Assembly: GCF_000145235.1 (NCBI RefSeq)
Contig: NC_014391.1
Location: 2,984,001-3,048,000, forward strand
DNA: 64,000 nt
Reading direction: 5' to 3'
Source of the DNA: Micromonospora aurantiaca ATCC 27029
Lineage (GTDB): Bacteria > Actinomycetota > Actinomycetes > Mycobacteriales > Micromonosporaceae
Shown one piece after another: positions 33,937-45,879 of this stretch. Within the stretch, counting starts at the first letter, position 1; every line of letters starts with the position of its first letter. The notes below the pieces were generated by a model, which saw only the letters and a program-made list of their open reading frames with translations, had not been told where the DNA came from and did not search any database. The translations under genes and the position numbers were made by a program.

Positions 33937-36248
33937 CGTACCTGGTCCCCCTCGGCGACACCGGCTGGTCGGTGTGGCGGGACGTGCTGCTGCGCAGCGC
34001 CGGGTTCCCCGCCGACGGACTGGACCGGTTCGCCGCGCCGGACTGCGCCGACGCCGCCGACCGGCACCTGAACGGCGAGCTGGACGAGACGGCGTTCACG
34101 GCCGCGTACGCCACCGCCGTCCGGGCGTCGTCGGCGGCGCTGTGCGGGATCGCCGCCGACCCGCTGTTCCGCGAGGCCGTCGCCTGGCAGAACCCGGAGG
34201 TGCTGGTGGCGCTGGACGGGCTGCTCCGCGACGGACCGGACGCACCCCGCAACGTCCGCCGCCGGGGCCGGGAGAACGTCGTCGCCGGGTACTGGCAGCG
34301 CTACGTCGCCAAGTGCGAGACCATCGGCTTCTTCGGGCCGGTGTGCTGGGGCGCCGTGGCACCGGGTGCGCCCGGTGTCACCGCCGTGCCCGGCCCCGGG
34401 CTGCTCCGTCACCGCGCCGTCCACCTCGAACACTGGGCGCTCGCCGCGTACGCGGACCGGCTGGCCGCTGACCCGCAGGTCCGGCAGTGGCTGGCACCGG
34501 TCCGGGCGCCGCACGTCCACCTGGAGGGCCGGGTCGTGCACCGGCCCGCCCAGCGCCCGGAACCGGTGTCGCTGAGCGAGTCGATCGCGCTGTGCCGGTG
34601 CGACGGCACCCGCCCGGCCCGGGACGTCGTCGACGACCTGGTGCGCGACGGGCAGACCGGCGTACGCCGCGCCGAGGAGGGGTTCCTGCTGCTCGCGCAG
34701 CTCGTCGAGCGAGGGCTGCTGCGCTGGGACTTCGACCTGCCGCAGGGCTTCGCCGCGCAGGACCACCTGCGGGAGCGGATCGCGGCGATCGGTGACCGGG
34801 AGTGCCGCACGCGGGCGCTGGACGGGCTGGACCGGCTGGCCGCCGCCCGCACCCGGGTCGCCGACGCCGCCGGTGACCCGTCCGCGCTCACCGGCGCGCT
34901 GTCCGCGCTGGACGCCGAGTTCACCGCGCTCACCGGGCTGCCGCCGCGCCGCCGGGCCGGGCAGAACTACGCCGGGCGGGCGCTGTGCCACGAGGAGACC
35001 GCACGCGACGTGGACCTCACGGTCGGCGGCGGCCTGCTCGACTCCCTGGCCCCGGCGCTGGACCTGCCGCTGCGCGCGGCACGCTGGCTCACCGCCGAAC
35101 TGGCCACCGCGTACGGCGACGCGCTGCGCGACCTGTACGACGACCTCAGCGGCGACGGACCGGTCCGGCTCGGCGACCTGTGGTTCGTCGCGCAGGGGCC
35201 GCTGTTCGGGCCCGGCGACCGGCCGGTGGACCGGGTCGCGGCCGAGTTCGCCGCTCGCTGGGAACGGGTGCTCGGGCTGGCCGGACTGCCCGAGGGAACG
35301 GCCCGGGTGGAGTTCGCCGCGGTCGAGCTGGCGCCCCTGGTGGCCGACCGGTTCCCGGCGACCCGCCCCGGCTGGAGCGCCGGCCGGGTGCACAGCCCCG
35401 ACCTGCAACTGTTCGCCGAGTCACCCGAGGCGCTGGCCGCCGGCGAGTTCGGGGCGGTGCTCGGCGAGCTGCACGCCGCGTACGCCACGTTCAACGCCGA
35501 GCTGTTCACCCACTGCCACCCCGACGTGGACCGGCTGCGGCGCGCGTACGCGGCCGACCTGGGCCCGGGACGGTTGCGCCCGCTCTACCCGGTCGACTTC
35601 CCCCGCGTGGGCGGACGGTTGTCCGCTTCCCTGCACGGGCCGGACGACCACCGGCTCGCGTTCGCCGACGCGCCCGGCGCGCCGCGCGACCGGCTCGTGC
35701 CGGCGAACGCGGCGATCGTGTCCGAGGTGGACGGCGTGCTGGCGGCGACCGGCCCGGACGGCACGCGCTGGCCGCTGGTCGAGGTGTTCTCCGACCTGAT
35801 CGCGGTGCACGCCGGTGACGCGTTCAAGCTGATGACCGACCGCCCGCACAGCCCCCGGGTGACAGTCGACCGGCTGGTGCTGGCCCGGGAGACCTGGCGC
35901 ACCACTGTCGGGGCGACCGGCCTGGCCGACGCCGTCGACCAGGCGCGGCGCTACCTCGCGGTACGCCGCTGGCGGGCCACGCTGGGCCTGCCGGAACGGG
36001 TCTTCGTCCGGGTGGCCACCGAACTGAAGCCCACCTACGTGGACCTGACCAGCCCGCTCTACGCCAATCGGCTCTGCCTGCTGCTGCGCGCCGCCCGGCG
36101 GGCCGGCGGCGACGACGTGGCGGTGACCGTGTCGGAGCTGCTGCCCGCGCTCGGGCAGGCGTGGCTGCCCGACGCCGCGGGCCGCCGCTACGTCAGCGAA
36201 CTGCGCCTGCACATCAGCGATTCGGCCGAGCCGGAGGTCATGGCGTGA
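33933..36248 (+). CDS. LanB-like (lantibiotic dehydratase N-domain) protein, tRNA-dependent glutamylation-type
   Basis: A 771-residue member of the LanB glutamylation-domain family, shorter than full LanB (about 1000) because the C-terminal elimination domain is missing. Seen: the LLRSAGFP start motif near residue 20, [17 protein letters not shown] (120-136) corresponding to the NisB region with R83/R87/T89, and the C-terminal WRTTVG and [19 protein letters not shown] stretches. Here the NisB Arg87 position is Lys (K127) and Thr89 is Glu (E129). Known LanB domains and the small PEARL enzymes use aminoacyl-tRNA to acylate Ser/Thr or extend a peptide C-terminus. The gene is locked by four-base overlaps between an NRPS and a PKS gene, so it probably acts on a carrier-bound intermediate or released product. 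Confidence 0.85.
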   Translation: MTYLVPLGDTGWSVWRDVLLRSAGFPADGLDRFAAPDCADAADRHLNGELDETAFTAAYATAVRASSAALCGIAADPLFREAVAWQNPEVLVALDGLLRDGPDAPRNVRRRGRENVVAGYWQRYVAKCETIGFFGPVCWGAVAPGAPGVTAVPGPGLLRHRAVHLEHWALAAYADRLAADPQVRQWLAPVRAPHVHLEGRVVHRPAQRPEPVSLSESIALCRCDGTRPARDVVDDLVRDGQTGVRRAEEGFLLLAQLVERGLLRWDFDLPQGFAAQDHLRERIAAIGDRECRTRALDGLDRLAAARTRVADAAGDPSALTGALSALDAEFTALTGLPPRRRAGQNYAGRALCHEETARDVDLTVGGGLLDSLAPALDLPLRAARWLTAELATAYGDALRDLYDDLSGDGPVRLGDLWFVAQGPLFGPGDRPVDRVAAEFAARWERVLGLAGLPEGTARVEFAAVELAPLVADRFPATRPGWSAGRVHSPDLQLFAESPEALAAGEFGAVLGELHAAYATFNAELFTHCHPDVDRLRRAYAADLGPGRLRPLYPVDFPRVGGRLSASLHGPDDHRLAFADAPGAPRDRLVPANAAIVSEVDGVLAATGPDGTRWPLVEVFSDLIAVHAGDAFKLMTDRPHSPRVTVDRLVLARETWRTTVGATGLADAVDQARRYLAVRRWRATLGLPERVFVRVATELKPTYVDLTSPLYANRLCLLLRAARRAGGDDVAVTVSELLPALGQAWLPDAAGRRYVSELRLHISDSAEPEVMA

Positions 36249-39200
36249 ACGAGACAGTGGAGCCGATCGCGATCGTCGGGCTCAGCCTGCGCGTGCCGGG
36301 GGCGGCGTCGGCGGAGGAGTTCTGGCGCAACCTGGTCGTCGGCGCCGAGTCGCTCACCCGGTTCACCCGCGCGGAGCTGCTGGCCCGGGGCGTCCCGGCG
36401 GAGCAGCTCGACGACCCGGCGTACGTGCCGGTGGCCGCCGTGCTCGACGGCGTGGACCGGTTCGACGCGGAGCTGTTCGGAATGAGCCCCCGCGACGCGG
36501 AGCTGACCGACCCGCAGCAGCGGCTGTTCCTGGAACACGCGCACGCCGCGCTCACCGACGCGGGCTGCGACCCGGCCCGCTACGACGGCGAGATCGGCGT
36601 GTACGCGGGCGGCAACGCCGACCTGTACCAATGGCTGAACGTCCGGCGGAACCCGCGGGCGCTCGCGGACGCCGGTGAGCTGCGCGTGTCGCTCGGCAAC
36701 AAGCCGGACTACCTGGCCAGCACCGTCGCATTCCGGCTCGGCCTGCGCGGCCCGGCGATGACGGTGCAGACCGCCTGCTCGTCGTCGCTCGTCGCGGTGC
36801 ACCTGGCCGCCGAGGCGCTGCGCAGCGGCGAGTGCGACACGGCGCTCGCCGGCGGCGTGTGCGTGGAACTGCCGCACGGCGTCGGGTACGTCGCCGACGA
36901 GGGCTACACCTCCGCCGACGGGCACTGCCGCCCGTTCGACGCGGACGCCGACGGCACCGTCTACGGCAGCGGCGTCGGCGTGGTCGTGCTCAAGCGGCTC
37001 TCCGACGCGCTCGCCGACGGCGACGACATCAGGGCGCTGGTCATCGGCAACGCGGTGAACAACGACGGCTCGGCCAAGGCGAGCTTCACCGCGCCGAGCG
37101 TCACCGGTCAGGTGGAGGTGGTCACGCAGGCGCTCGCGGTGGCCGGCGTCGCCCCGCGTTCGGTCGGGTACGTCGAGGCGCACGGCACCGGCACCGTCCT
37201 CGGCGACTCGATCGAGCTGGCGGCGCTGAGCACGGCGTACGGGCGGCGCACCGCCGAGCGGGGCTGGTGCGGCGTCGGCTCCACGAAGGCCAACATCGGT
37301 CACCTCAGCGCGGCCGGCGGCGTGATCGGCCTGATCAAGACCGTGCTGTCGATGCGGCACCGGCTCATCCCGCCCACAGTCAACCACGACCGGCCGCACC
37401 CGGACATCGACATCGAGGCGAGCCCGTTCTACGTGGTGTCCACGCTGACCAAGTGGGAGCCCGAGGACCAGCGACCGCTGCGGGCCGGCGTCAGCTCGCT
37501 CGGCCTCGGCGGCACCAACGCGCACCTGGTGCTCCAGGAGGCGCCGCCGCGCGTACCCCCGGAGCCGGATCACGGCGGCGGCGAACTGCTCCAGGTGTCC
37601 GCCGCGACCCCCGACGCGCTGGCCGCTGCCTGTGCCCGGCTGGCCGAGCGGCTCACCGGCGCGCCCGATGTGGAGCTGCGCGACGTGGCGTACACGTTGC
37701 GGGAGGGCCGGCCGGCGTACCGGCACCGGGCCGCCGTCGTCGCCGTGGACCGGGGCCGGGCGGCAGCGGCGCTCACCGACCCGAAACGCCGCGCCACCGG
37801 GGACGCCGCCGCGCCGCCCCGGGTGGGCCTGCTCGTGCCCGGCCAGGGCGCGCAGCACCCCGGCATGGGCGCGCACCTGGCCGTTACCGAGCCGGTGTTC
37901 GCCGCCGCCGTGGACGAGTGCGCCGCGATCCTCGGCTGGGACGCGAACGAGATGATCTTCGACGCCGGACCCGGTGCGGACGAACGGCTGGCCGGACCGG
38001 CGGTGGCGCAGCCCGCGCTGTTCGCCGTCGAGTACGCGCTGGCGACGTTGTGGCGGCACTGGGGCGTCACGCCCACCGCGATGATCGGCCACTCCGTCGG
38101 CGAACTGGTCGCCGCGACCGTCGCCGGGGTGTTCGACCTGCCGGACGCGCTGCGGCTCGCCGCCGCCCGGGGCCGCCTCGTGCAGGCCGCGCCGGAGGGC
38201 CGGATGCTCGCCGTGCAGCGCGGCGCCGACGAGATCGCGGCGCTGCTGCCCGACGGTGTCGCGGTGGCGATCAGCAACGGCCCGCACACCTGCGTGGTGG
38301 GCGGCACGCCGGAACCGGTCGCCGCCGCCGAGGTCCTCCTGCGCGAACGCGGCATCGGCTGCACGCCGCTGCGGTCGCCGTACGCGATGCACGTGCCGCT
38401 GCTGGCGGCGGTGCGCGACGAGTTCGCGGCGCTCGTGGCGGCGGTGCCGCGCCGGGCGCCGGACCTGCCGGTGTTCTCGGCCGCGACCGCCGCGCCGTTC
38501 ACCGACGAGCAGATCACCGACCCGGCGTACTGGGCCGACCAGCTCTGCCGGCCGGTGCGGTTCGGCGCCACAGTGGCCGCGCTCGCCGCGACCGGCGCCG
38601 CCGACGACTGGCTGCTGCTGGAGTGCGGTCCCGGCCGGCAGCTCGCCGGTCTGGCCCGGCTCAGCCTGCCGGCGGGGGCCCGGGCGCCGCTGCGCACGCT
38701 GCCCGCGCCGGGGGAGCGGCTGACCGACAGGCAGACCGCGTACGAGGCTGCCGGTCGCCTGTGGTCGGCCGGGGTGCCGGTGCGGCTGCCCGCCTCCGGC
38801 ACGCCGCGCCGGGTGCCGCTGCCCGGCTACCCGTACGAGCGCGCCCGGTACTGGATCGACCCGGAACCGGTGGCCGCGCCCGCCGCACCGGCCATCGACG
38901 AGCGGTACGACGACGGCGTGGCCGAGGTGCCGGTCTGGCGCCAACTGCCCGACCTCGCGCCCGTCGAGGCGCCCGGCCCGCTGCTGCTGTTCGCCGCCGG
39001 GGAGCGCGGCACGGCGCTCGCGGACCGGCTGCGCGAGCGCGGCGTGGACGTCACAGTGGTACGTCCCGGACCGGCCTTCGCGGTCCGCCCGGACGGCTAC
39101 CGGCTGCGCCCGGCCAGCGTCGCCGACCACCAGCGCCTGCTCGACGAGTGCGCCGACGACGGCCGGGCCGCCCGGATCGTGCACGCGTGGGCGCTCGACG

Positions 39201-40582
39201 GCGACCCGGCCGGCCCGGACGCCGACGCCGTGGCGGCGGCCCAGGAACACGGGTACCTCGCGCTGCTGACCCTGCTGGAGGCGCTGCCGGCCGTTGACGT
39301 GACGCTGGACGTGGTGACCGCCGGGACGGCCGACGTGACCGGCTCCGACCTGCTGCGCCCGGAACACGCCACAGTCGCCGGGGTGGTGCGCTCGGTGCCG
39401 CTGGAACGTCAGGGACTGCGCTGCCACTGGGTGGACGCCGACCCGGCCGAGCCGGGCGCGGACGCGCTGGCGGACGAGCTGCTCGGCGCCGAGCGGGCCG
39501 AGGCGGTCGCGCTGCGGCTGGGCGGGCGCCGCTGGACGCGCGGGTTCGCGGCGGCACCGGCGCGCCGCCGTACCGGGCCGGCAGTGCGCGACGGCGGGCG
39601 CTACCTGATCACCGGTGGACTGGGCCGGATTGGCGGGGCGTTCGCCGCCGAACTGGCCCGCCGGGGCGCGCGGCTGGTGCTGGTCGGCCGGACCGCCCGG
39701 CCGGACCTGGTCGAGGCGCTGGAACGGGCCGGGGCGCAGGTCCGCCACGTGCGCGCCGACGTGACAGACGTGGACGCGCTGCGGGCGGTACGCGCCGACA
39801 TCGAGGACGACCTCGGCGGACTCGACGGCATCGTGCACGCCGCGCGGCTGCCCGACACCGGGCTGTCCACCGGGTCGCGGCCGGCCGAGGCGACAGCCGA
39901 ACTGCTGCCGAAGGTCACCGGCGCGCTGGCGCTGCGCGCGGTCTTCGGCGATATGCCGCTCGACTTCGTGCTGCTCAGCTCCTCGGTGACCGCGCTTGCC
40001 GGTGGCCTGGGCCGCGCCGACGACACGGCCGCCAACGCGTTCCTCGACGCGTACGCGCGCAGCCCGCACGGCTGGCGGTCGCCGGTGCTGTCGGTGGCCT
40101 GGGGCGCGTGGCGGGAGGAGGGCGTACCCGACCACGACGGGCTGGCCCCGGACGCGGCGGTGCGCGCGGCGTGCCGGGTCCTCGCCGAGGGACGGACCGG
40201 CTCGGTGGCGATCGGCGCCTACACGGTGGAGGCGGTCGCCGGGCACGAGCGGCGGCTCGCCGCGACCACGGCGGCCACCGCCTCGACGGTGACCGCCGCC
40301 GACGGCGACCTGCAGGACACCGTCGCCCGGATCTGGCGTGACGTGCTGGGCGTGACCGAGGTCGGCCCGCACGACGACTTCTTCCGGCTCGGCGGCACCT
40401 CGCTCGTGGCCGCCCAGCTGGTGCTGCGCATCCGGCAGGCGGTGGGTGCCCGGCTGTCCATGCGGGTGCTGTTCGACGCGCCCACCGTCGCGGCGATGGC
40501 CGCCCGGATCGAGTCGCTGCGCGCCGCCCCACCGGCCGAGGCGCCCATCCCGCGCCTGCGCCGGCCGGGACGGCCGGGATGA
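36245..40582 (+). CDS. Type I PKS module KS-AT-KR(inactive?)-ACP
   Basis: A 1445-residue single module. KS with C178 (QTACSSSL), H313 (EAHGTGT) and H353 (KANIGH), so fully equipped. AT (about 520-830) with [22 protein letters not shown] and YAMH at the position that helps choose malonyl or methylmalonyl; YAMH matches neither standard tag. Then the post-AT motif [14 protein letters not shown] and a structural KR half. The catalytic KR (about 1117-1300) has TGGLGRIGG, a Lys in LPKVTG and the Ser in LLSSSV, but the Tyr of the usual YAAAN motif is D1260 ([10 protein letters not shown]), so reduction is doubtful. ACP serine is S1386 in GGTSL. It would add one extender unit, most likely leaving a beta-ketone. 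Confidence 0.9.
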   Translation: MNETVEPIAIVGLSLRVPGAASAEEFWRNLVVGAESLTRFTRAELLARGVPAEQLDDPAYVPVAAVLDGVDRFDAELFGMSPRDAELTDPQQRLFLEHAHAALTDAGCDPARYDGEIGVYAGGNADLYQWLNVRRNPRALADAGELRVSLGNKPDYLASTVAFRLGLRGPAMTVQTACSSSLVAVHLAAEALRSGECDTALAGGVCVELPHGVGYVADEGYTSADGHCRPFDADADGTVYGSGVGVVVLKRLSDALADGDDIRALVIGNAVNNDGSAKASFTAPSVTGQVEVVTQALAVAGVAPRSVGYVEAHGTGTVLGDSIELAALSTAYGRRTAERGWCGVGSTKANIGHLSAAGGVIGLIKTVLSMRHRLIPPTVNHDRPHPDIDIEASPFYVVSTLTKWEPEDQRPLRAGVSSLGLGGTNAHLVLQEAPPRVPPEPDHGGGELLQVSAATPDALAAACARLAERLTGAPDVELRDVAYTLREGRPAYRHRAAVVAVDRGRAAAALTDPKRRATGDAAAPPRVGLLVPGQGAQHPGMGAHLAVTEPVFAAAVDECAAILGWDANEMIFDAGPGADERLAGPAVAQPALFAVEYALATLWRHWGVTPTAMIGHSVGELVAATVAGVFDLPDALRLAAARGRLVQAAPEGRMLAVQRGADEIAALLPDGVAVAISNGPHTCVVGGTPEPVAAAEVLLRERGIGCTPLRSPYAMHVPLLAAVRDEFAALVAAVPRRAPDLPVFSAATAAPFTDEQITDPAYWADQLCRPVRFGATVAALAATGAADDWLLLECGPGRQLAGLARLSLPAGARAPLRTLPAPGERLTDRQTAYEAAGRLWSAGVPVRLPASGTPRRVPLPGYPYERARYWIDPEPVAAPAAPAIDERYDDGVAEVPVWRQLPDLAPVEAPGPLLLFAAGERGTALADRLRERGVDVTVVRPGPAFAVRPDGYRLRPASVADHQRLLDECADDGRAARIVHAWALDGDPAGPDADAVAAAQEHGYLALLTLLEALPAVDVTLDVVTAGTADVTGSDLLRPEHATVAGVVRSVPLERQGLRCHWVDADPAEPGADALADELLGAERAEAVALRLGGRRWTRGFAAAPARRRTGPAVRDGGRYLITGGLGRIGGAFAAELARRGARLVLVGRTARPDLVEALERAGAQVRHVRADVTDVDALRAVRADIEDDLGGLDGIVHAARLPDTGLSTGSRPAEATAELLPKVTGALALRAVFGDMPLDFVLLSSSVTALAGGLGRADDTAANAFLDAYARSPHGWRSPVLSVAWGAWREEGVPDHDGLAPDAAVRAACRVLAEGRTGSVAIGAYTVEAVAGHERRLAATTAATASTVTAADGDLQDTVARIWRDVLGVTEVGPHDDFFRLGGTSLVAAQLVLRIRQAVGARLSMRVLFDAPTVAAMAARIESLRAAPPAEAPIPRLRRPGRPG

Positions 40583-43500
40583 CCGAGTCACGCCACGACG
40601 TCACGCCTGTGGACGACGTCTACACCGTTCCCGCCTCGTACGCCCAGGAGCGGGTCTGGTTCACCGCCCAGCTCAGCCCCGGGCAACCGCTGTTCACGAT
40701 GACCGACGCGGTCACCCTGCCGGCGGGTGCCGGGCCGGAGCAGGCGCTCGCGGCGCTGCGGACGGTCACCGACCGGCACGAGGCCATGCGCACCACGCTG
40801 CGCCTGCACGACGGACGGCTCTACCAGGACATCCACCCCACGGTCCCGGTGGAGTTGCCGGTCACCGACCTGTCCGCGCTGCCCGGGCCGGAGCGGGACG
40901 CCGCCCGCGCCCGGATCGTCGCCGAGTACGCCCGCCTCGACCTGCCGATGGACGCGGCCCCGCTGTGGCGGGCCCGGCTGCTGCGGCTCGACCCGGACAC
41001 CTGGTGGCTGCTGTTCGCCGGGCACCACGTCATCCTCGACGGCACGTCCCTGCTGCACCTGCGCGCCGAGCTGACCGAGCTGTGCGCCGCCGCCGTCGCG
41101 GGCCGCGCGCCGGACCTGCCCGAACTGCCGATCCAGTACGCCGACTACGCGGCCTGGGAACGCGACCGCCTCGACGGGCCCCGGTGGGACGAGCTGCGCG
41201 ACCACTGGCGGGAGGCGCTGACCGGCCTGCCCGCCGTGCACGCGCTGACCACCGACCGGCCGCGCCCGGCGACGCTCACGTTCGACGGCGCCGACGTCCG
41301 CCGGACGCTGCCCGGGCCCGTGACGGCGGCGCTGCCGGAGCTGTCCCAGCAGGCCGCCGCGACCCCGTTCATGGTGCAGCTGGCCGCCTACGTGGCGCTG
41401 CTGCACCGGCTGTCCGGAAGCGACGACGTGGTGGTCGGCATGCCGGTGGCCGGCCGGGACCGGGCCGAGCTGGAACCGCTGCTCGGCATGTTCATGAACA
41501 TGCTGGTGCTGCGCGTCGACGTGTCGGGCGATCCACCGTTCCTGACGCTCGTGCGCCGGGTCCGCCGGGTCGTGCTCGACGCCTGGGACCACCAGGACAT
41601 GCCGTTCCAGAAGCTCGTCGAGGAGCTGGCGGTACGACGCGACCCGGGCGTACCGCCGCTCTACCAGCTCACGTTCCACCACCTGCCTACCGGCCGGGGT
41701 GAGGCGTTCGGCGGCGCCATGGACGACCTGTCGCTGGAGATCGCCGGGGACGAGCTGCGGCTGGAGTACCGCACCGCGCTGTTCGAGCGCGCCGCGATGG
41801 AGGCGTTCGCGGACCGCTACCTGCTGCTGTTCGCCGCGGCCGTGGCCGCGCCCCGGACCCGGGTCAGCGCGCTGCCGGTCATGCCGGACGCCGAGCACGC
41901 CGCGGTCGTGACCGGCTGGAACGCCACCGCCGCCCCGGTGCGCCGGACCACGCTGGCGGAGCTGTTCGACGCCCAGGCCCGCCGCACGCCGGACGCGGTC
42001 GCGCTGGTCGACGGCGACAACCGGATGACGTACGCGCAACTGTCCGACGCCGCCGAGCAGGTGGCGTCGCGGCTGGTCGCGCACGGCGTGGGACCGGAGT
42101 CGGTGGTCGCGATCCACGAGCCCCGCTCCCGCCGCCTGATCGCCGGGCTGCTCGGCATCCACCGGGCCGGTGCGGCGTACCTGCCGCTGGACCCGGACCA
42201 CCCGCCGCAGCGGCTGGCCTTCATGCTCGCCGACGCCGGCGCCGGGGTGCTGCTGGCCGACGAGCTGCCCGACGGGCTGACCGTCCCGGGCACAGTGCTG
42301 CCGCTGACCGCGCCGGACCGGCCGCGCACCGCCGGGGGCACTGCCGCCGGACCGGGGAACGCGGCGTACGTGATCTACACGTCGGGCTCCGCCGGGCGGC
42401 CGAAGGGCGTGGTCAACGAGCACGCCGCGATCGTCAACCGGCTCGACTGGATGCAGGACGCCTTCGGGCTCGGACCGGACGACGCGGTACTGCACAAGAC
42501 GCCGATCGGGTTCGACGTGTCGGTGTGGGAGGTGTTCTGGCCGCTGCTCGTGGGCGCGCGGCTGGTGCTGGCCGCGCCGGGCGGGCACCGCGACCCGGCG
42601 TACCTGCGGGAGCTGATCGAACGGGAGCGGATCACCACGGTCCACTTCGTGCCGTCGATGCTCGACGCGTTCCTGTCCGCCGCCGGCCCGGCCGACCCGG
42701 CCCGCTGCGGGTCGCTGCGGCGGATCGTGTGCAGCGGCGAGGAACTGCCCGCCGACCTGGCCCGCCGCGCCGTGACCGCGATCCCGTCCGCGGCGCTGCA
42801 CAACCTGTACGGACCCACCGAGGCGGCGATCGACGTCACCGCCTGGGCGGCCACGCCCGACGCGCTGACCGGCGTGACCCGGGTGCCGATCGGCGGGCCG
42901 ATCCGCAACGTCCGCACCTACGTGCTCGACGAGGCGATGCGCCCGGTCCCGGCCGGCGTGGCCGGGCAGCTGCACCTCGGCGGCGTGCAGGTGGCCCGCG
43001 GCTACCTGAACCGCCCCGGACTCACCGCCGCCTCGTTCGTCCCCGACCCGTTCGGCGAGCCCGGCGGCCGGCTGTACGCCACCGGCGACCTGGCCCGCTG
43101 GCGTACCGACGGGACGCTGGAGTTCCTCGGCCGCATCGACGACCAGGTGAAACTGCGGGGCCTGCGGATCGAGCTGGGGGAGATCGCCGCGGTGCTGCGC
43201 GAACAGCCGGGCGTCGGCTCCGCGGCCGTCGTCGTGCGCGGCGCCACGCCCGCCGAGCAGCGTCTCGTGGCGTACCTGACGGGCGAGGCCCCGGACCCGG
43301 CGGAGCTGCGGGCGGCGCTGAAGCGGCGGCTGCCCGAGTACATGGTGCCGTCGGCGTTCGTCACGCTCGACGCGCTGCCGCTGTCCGCGAACGGCAAACT
43401 CGACACCGCCGCGCTGCCCGCACCCTCGTCCGGCGTCGCCCCCGCGCAGCGCCGTCCCCCGGTGACCCCGGTCGAGCAGACCGTCGCCGCCACCTGGCGC

Positions 43501-45879
43501 GACGTCCTCGGCGTGCCCGAGGTCGGCCTGGACGACGACTTCTTCGAGCTGGGCGGTCACTCGCTGCTGGCGATCCGGATGCTGGCGCTGCTGCGCGAGG
43601 CGTACGGGCAGGTCGACGTCGGCGTGATGGACGTGTTCGCGCACCCGACGGTGCAGGGGCTGGCCGCGCTGATCGACGCCCCGACGGACCAGGAGCGGCA
43701 GCGTCCGCTGCTGTACGAGCTGACCCGGCCGGTCCCGGCGGACCAGCGTGTGCGCTCGTACGTGTGCGTGCCGTACGGCGGCGGGCTCGCCAGCATCTAC
43801 CAGCCGCTCGCGGACGCGCTGCCGGCCGGGCACACGTTGTTCTCCGTGGCGATCCCCGGCCACGACGTCGGCGTCCGCGACACCGAGCTGCCCTTCGACG
43901 AGCTGGTCGAGCGGTGCGTGACCGAGATCCAGGAGCGGGTGGACGGCCCGCTGGTCCTGTACGGCCACTGCGTCGGCGGCGCGCTGCTGACCGGCATCGC
44001 CCGGCGGCTGCACGAGCGGGGACGCCCGATCGAGGCGATCTACGCCGGTGGCGTGTTCCCGACCGCCCGGCCGGACAACATGCTCGGCCGGCTCGTCGAC
44101 TGGGCCGACTCCCGGGGCGCGGACCGGCGGTACGAGACGTTCCTGCGCTCGATCGGCGCGGAACTGGCCGACCTGGACCAGGCGCAGGTCGACCGGTTCG
44201 TCCACCACGTACGCCGGGAGGCCGCCGAGGCGCAGGAGCGGTTCACCGAGTGGCTGGACGGCGAGCCGGTCCGGGTGCCCGCACCGGTGATCTCCGTCGT
44301 CGGCACCCACGACGTGCTCACCGAGTACTACGAGGAGCGGTACCGCGAGTGGAGCTTCCTCGGCGAGTCCACAGCGCTCGTGGTGCTGGACGAGGCCGGG
44401 CACTACTTCGTCAAGCAGCGGGCCGAGGCGCTCGCCGAGGTGCTCACCCGTACCCATCCCCGGCTCGCCGAGCCGTCCGCCGCGCCGCGACAGGGTGACG
44501 GCTGGGCACTGGCGGCCACCAGCACCGATCCGGTCACCGCCGAGACCGGCGTGCAACCGGGCGTACGCCGGTTCCTGGCGATCACCGCCAGCCAGCTCAT
44601 CTCGTCGACCGGCTCGGCGCTGACCCAGTGGGCGGTGCCGGTCTGGGTCTACCTGGAGACCGGGTCGATGCTGTGGTTCGGCCTGTCCGGGGTGATCGCC
44701 TACCTGCCGGCGCTGCTGGCGCTGCCGGTCGCCGGCGCGGTCGCGGACCGGTTCGACAGGCGCCGCGTGCTGCTGGCCGCGTGCGCGACGGCGGTGACAG
44801 CGGAGGCGCTGCTGGCGCTGCTGCTCTGGACCGACCGGCTGGGACTGGCGGCCGTCTACACGCTCGTGTGCGTGCTCGGCGCGGCGTCGGTGTTCCAACG
44901 CATCACCTACCTGGCCGCGATCCCGCAGGTGGTGCCGAAGCGCTACCTGGGGCACGCCAACGGCATCGCGCAGCTCGCGGTCGGGCTCAGCTCGCTCGCG
45001 GTGCCGCTGCTGGCGGCGGGCCTGCTCGCCGCGATCGGCCTGGCCGGCGTCCTGGTCATCGACATCGTCAGCTACGTGGTGGCGATCGGTGTGCTGGCCG
45101 CGGTGCGGTTCCCCGACCTGCTCGGCCGGCGCCGCAAGGAGCCGTTCCTGGCCGAGCTGATCGGCGGGGCGCGGATGACGTGGGCCGAGCCGGGCTTCCG
45201 GGCCATGCTGGGCTTCTTCTCGCTCTACAACCTGTGCCTGGCGAGCCTGCTGCTGGTACCGCCGATGGTGCTCGCGTTCGGCACGATGGGCCAGGTCGGC
45301 ACCGTGGCGTTCGCCGAGGCGCTCGGCGCCGTCCTCGGTGGACTCGCCATCGCGGTGTGGGGCGGCCCGACCCGGCGCCGGATGCCCGCGCTGATCGCCA
45401 TCGCGTTCGGCGTGGCGGTCAGCCTGGTGCTCAGCGGCGTCCGCCCGAGCCTGCTGCTGGTGGCGCTCGGCAGCTTCGGCGTGGGGCTGGGCCTGGGCCT
45501 GCACAACGGCATCTACCTGTCGATCATCCAGGTGAAGGTGCCGCAGCGGTTCCACAGCCGGGTGCTGGCGATCATCCAGACGCTGACCTGGGCGACGCTG
45601 CCGCTGGGCTTCGCCGTGCTGGTGCCGCTGAGCGGGTCGCTGCTGGAACCGATGTTCGCCCCCGGCGGCGCGCTGGCCGGCAGCGTCGGCGCGCTGATCG
45701 GAACCGGCCCCGGCCGTGGACTCGGGTTCGCGTTCGTGGTGTCCGGGCTGGCCCTGGCCGTGGTGGCGCTCGGCGCCTACGGCATACGCCGGCTGCGCCT
45801 GTTCGACACCGAGACCCCCGACGCGCCGGCGGACGCCACCGAGTGGCTACCGCACCTGCGCCGGGTCGACGATCTGTAG
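40579..45879 (+). CDS. NRPS termination module C-A(Ser)-PCP-TE(Cys) fused to an MFS exporter
   Basis: A 1766-residue protein. Condensation domain 1-440 with HHVILDG; A domain about 455-960 with [31 protein letters not shown]995 (GGHSLL); thioesterase about 1045-1290; MFS domain about 1325-1745 with some 12 helices. The A pocket code reads D-V-W-H-V-S-L-I-D-K, essentially the serine code. The TE motif is GHCVGG, with C1131 where Ser is usual; candidate partners are Asp in GTHDVL and His in DEAGHYF. Cys thioesterases are known from strained-ring formation such as the obafluorin beta-lactone. The fusion ties chain release to export. Its last 33 bases overlap a convergent gene. Confidence 0.92.
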   Translation: MTESRHDVTPVDDVYTVPASYAQERVWFTAQLSPGQPLFTMTDAVTLPAGAGPEQALAALRTVTDRHEAMRTTLRLHDGRLYQDIHPTVPVELPVTDLSALPGPERDAARARIVAEYARLDLPMDAAPLWRARLLRLDPDTWWLLFAGHHVILDGTSLLHLRAELTELCAAAVAGRAPDLPELPIQYADYAAWERDRLDGPRWDELRDHWREALTGLPAVHALTTDRPRPATLTFDGADVRRTLPGPVTAALPELSQQAAATPFMVQLAAYVALLHRLSGSDDVVVGMPVAGRDRAELEPLLGMFMNMLVLRVDVSGDPPFLTLVRRVRRVVLDAWDHQDMPFQKLVEELAVRRDPGVPPLYQLTFHHLPTGRGEAFGGAMDDLSLEIAGDELRLEYRTALFERAAMEAFADRYLLLFAAAVAAPRTRVSALPVMPDAEHAAVVTGWNATAAPVRRTTLAELFDAQARRTPDAVALVDGDNRMTYAQLSDAAEQVASRLVAHGVGPESVVAIHEPRSRRLIAGLLGIHRAGAAYLPLDPDHPPQRLAFMLADAGAGVLLADELPDGLTVPGTVLPLTAPDRPRTAGGTAAGPGNAAYVIYTSGSAGRPKGVVNEHAAIVNRLDWMQDAFGLGPDDAVLHKTPIGFDVSVWEVFWPLLVGARLVLAAPGGHRDPAYLRELIERERITTVHFVPSMLDAFLSAAGPADPARCGSLRRIVCSGEELPADLARRAVTAIPSAALHNLYGPTEAAIDVTAWAATPDALTGVTRVPIGGPIRNVRTYVLDEAMRPVPAGVAGQLHLGGVQVARGYLNRPGLTAASFVPDPFGEPGGRLYATGDLARWRTDGTLEFLGRIDDQVKLRGLRIELGEIAAVLREQPGVGSAAVVVRGATPAEQRLVAYLTGEAPDPAELRAALKRRLPEYMVPSAFVTLDALPLSANGKLDTAALPAPSSGVAPAQRRPPVTPVEQTVAATWRDVLGVPEVGLDDDFFELGGHSLLAIRMLALLREAYGQVDVGVMDVFAHPTVQGLAALIDAPTDQERQRPLLYELTRPVPADQRVRSYVCVPYGGGLASIYQPLADALPAGHTLFSVAIPGHDVGVRDTELPFDELVERCVTEIQERVDGPLVLYGHCVGGALLTGIARRLHERGRPIEAIYAGGVFPTARPDNMLGRLVDWADSRGADRRYETFLRSIGAELADLDQAQVDRFVHHVRREAAEAQERFTEWLDGEPVRVPAPVISVVGTHDVLTEYYEERYREWSFLGESTALVVLDEAGHYFVKQRAEALAEVLTRTHPRLAEPSAAPRQGDGWALAATSTDPVTAETGVQPGVRRFLAITASQLISSTGSALTQWAVPVWVYLETGSMLWFGLSGVIAYLPALLALPVAGAVADRFDRRRVLLAACATAVTAEALLALLLWTDRLGLAAVYTLVCVLGAASVFQRITYLAAIPQVVPKRYLGHANGIAQLAVGLSSLAVPLLAAGLLAAIGLAGVLVIDIVSYVVAIGVLAAVRFPDLLGRRRKEPFLAELIGGARMTWAEPGFRAMLGFFSLYNLCLASLLLVPPMVLAFGTMGQVGTVAFAEALGAVLGGLAIAVWGGPTRRRMPALIAIAFGVAVSLVLSGVRPSLLLVALGSFGVGLGLGLHNGIYLSIIQVKVPQRFHSRVLAIIQTLTWATLPLGFAVLVPLSGSLLEPMFAPGGALAGSVGALIGTGPGRGLGFAFVVSGLALAVVALGAYGIRRLRLFDTETPDAPADATEWLPHLRRVDDL

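Noticed and set aside
40588..45555. Very long open frames antisense to the NRPS/PKS genes (for example 40588-45555 and 36188-40591 on the minus strand).
   Set aside because: They are full of Arg, Gly, Gln and Val, without domain motifs, and lie opposite clear genes. Long antisense frames are a normal by-product of GC-rich third codon positions.
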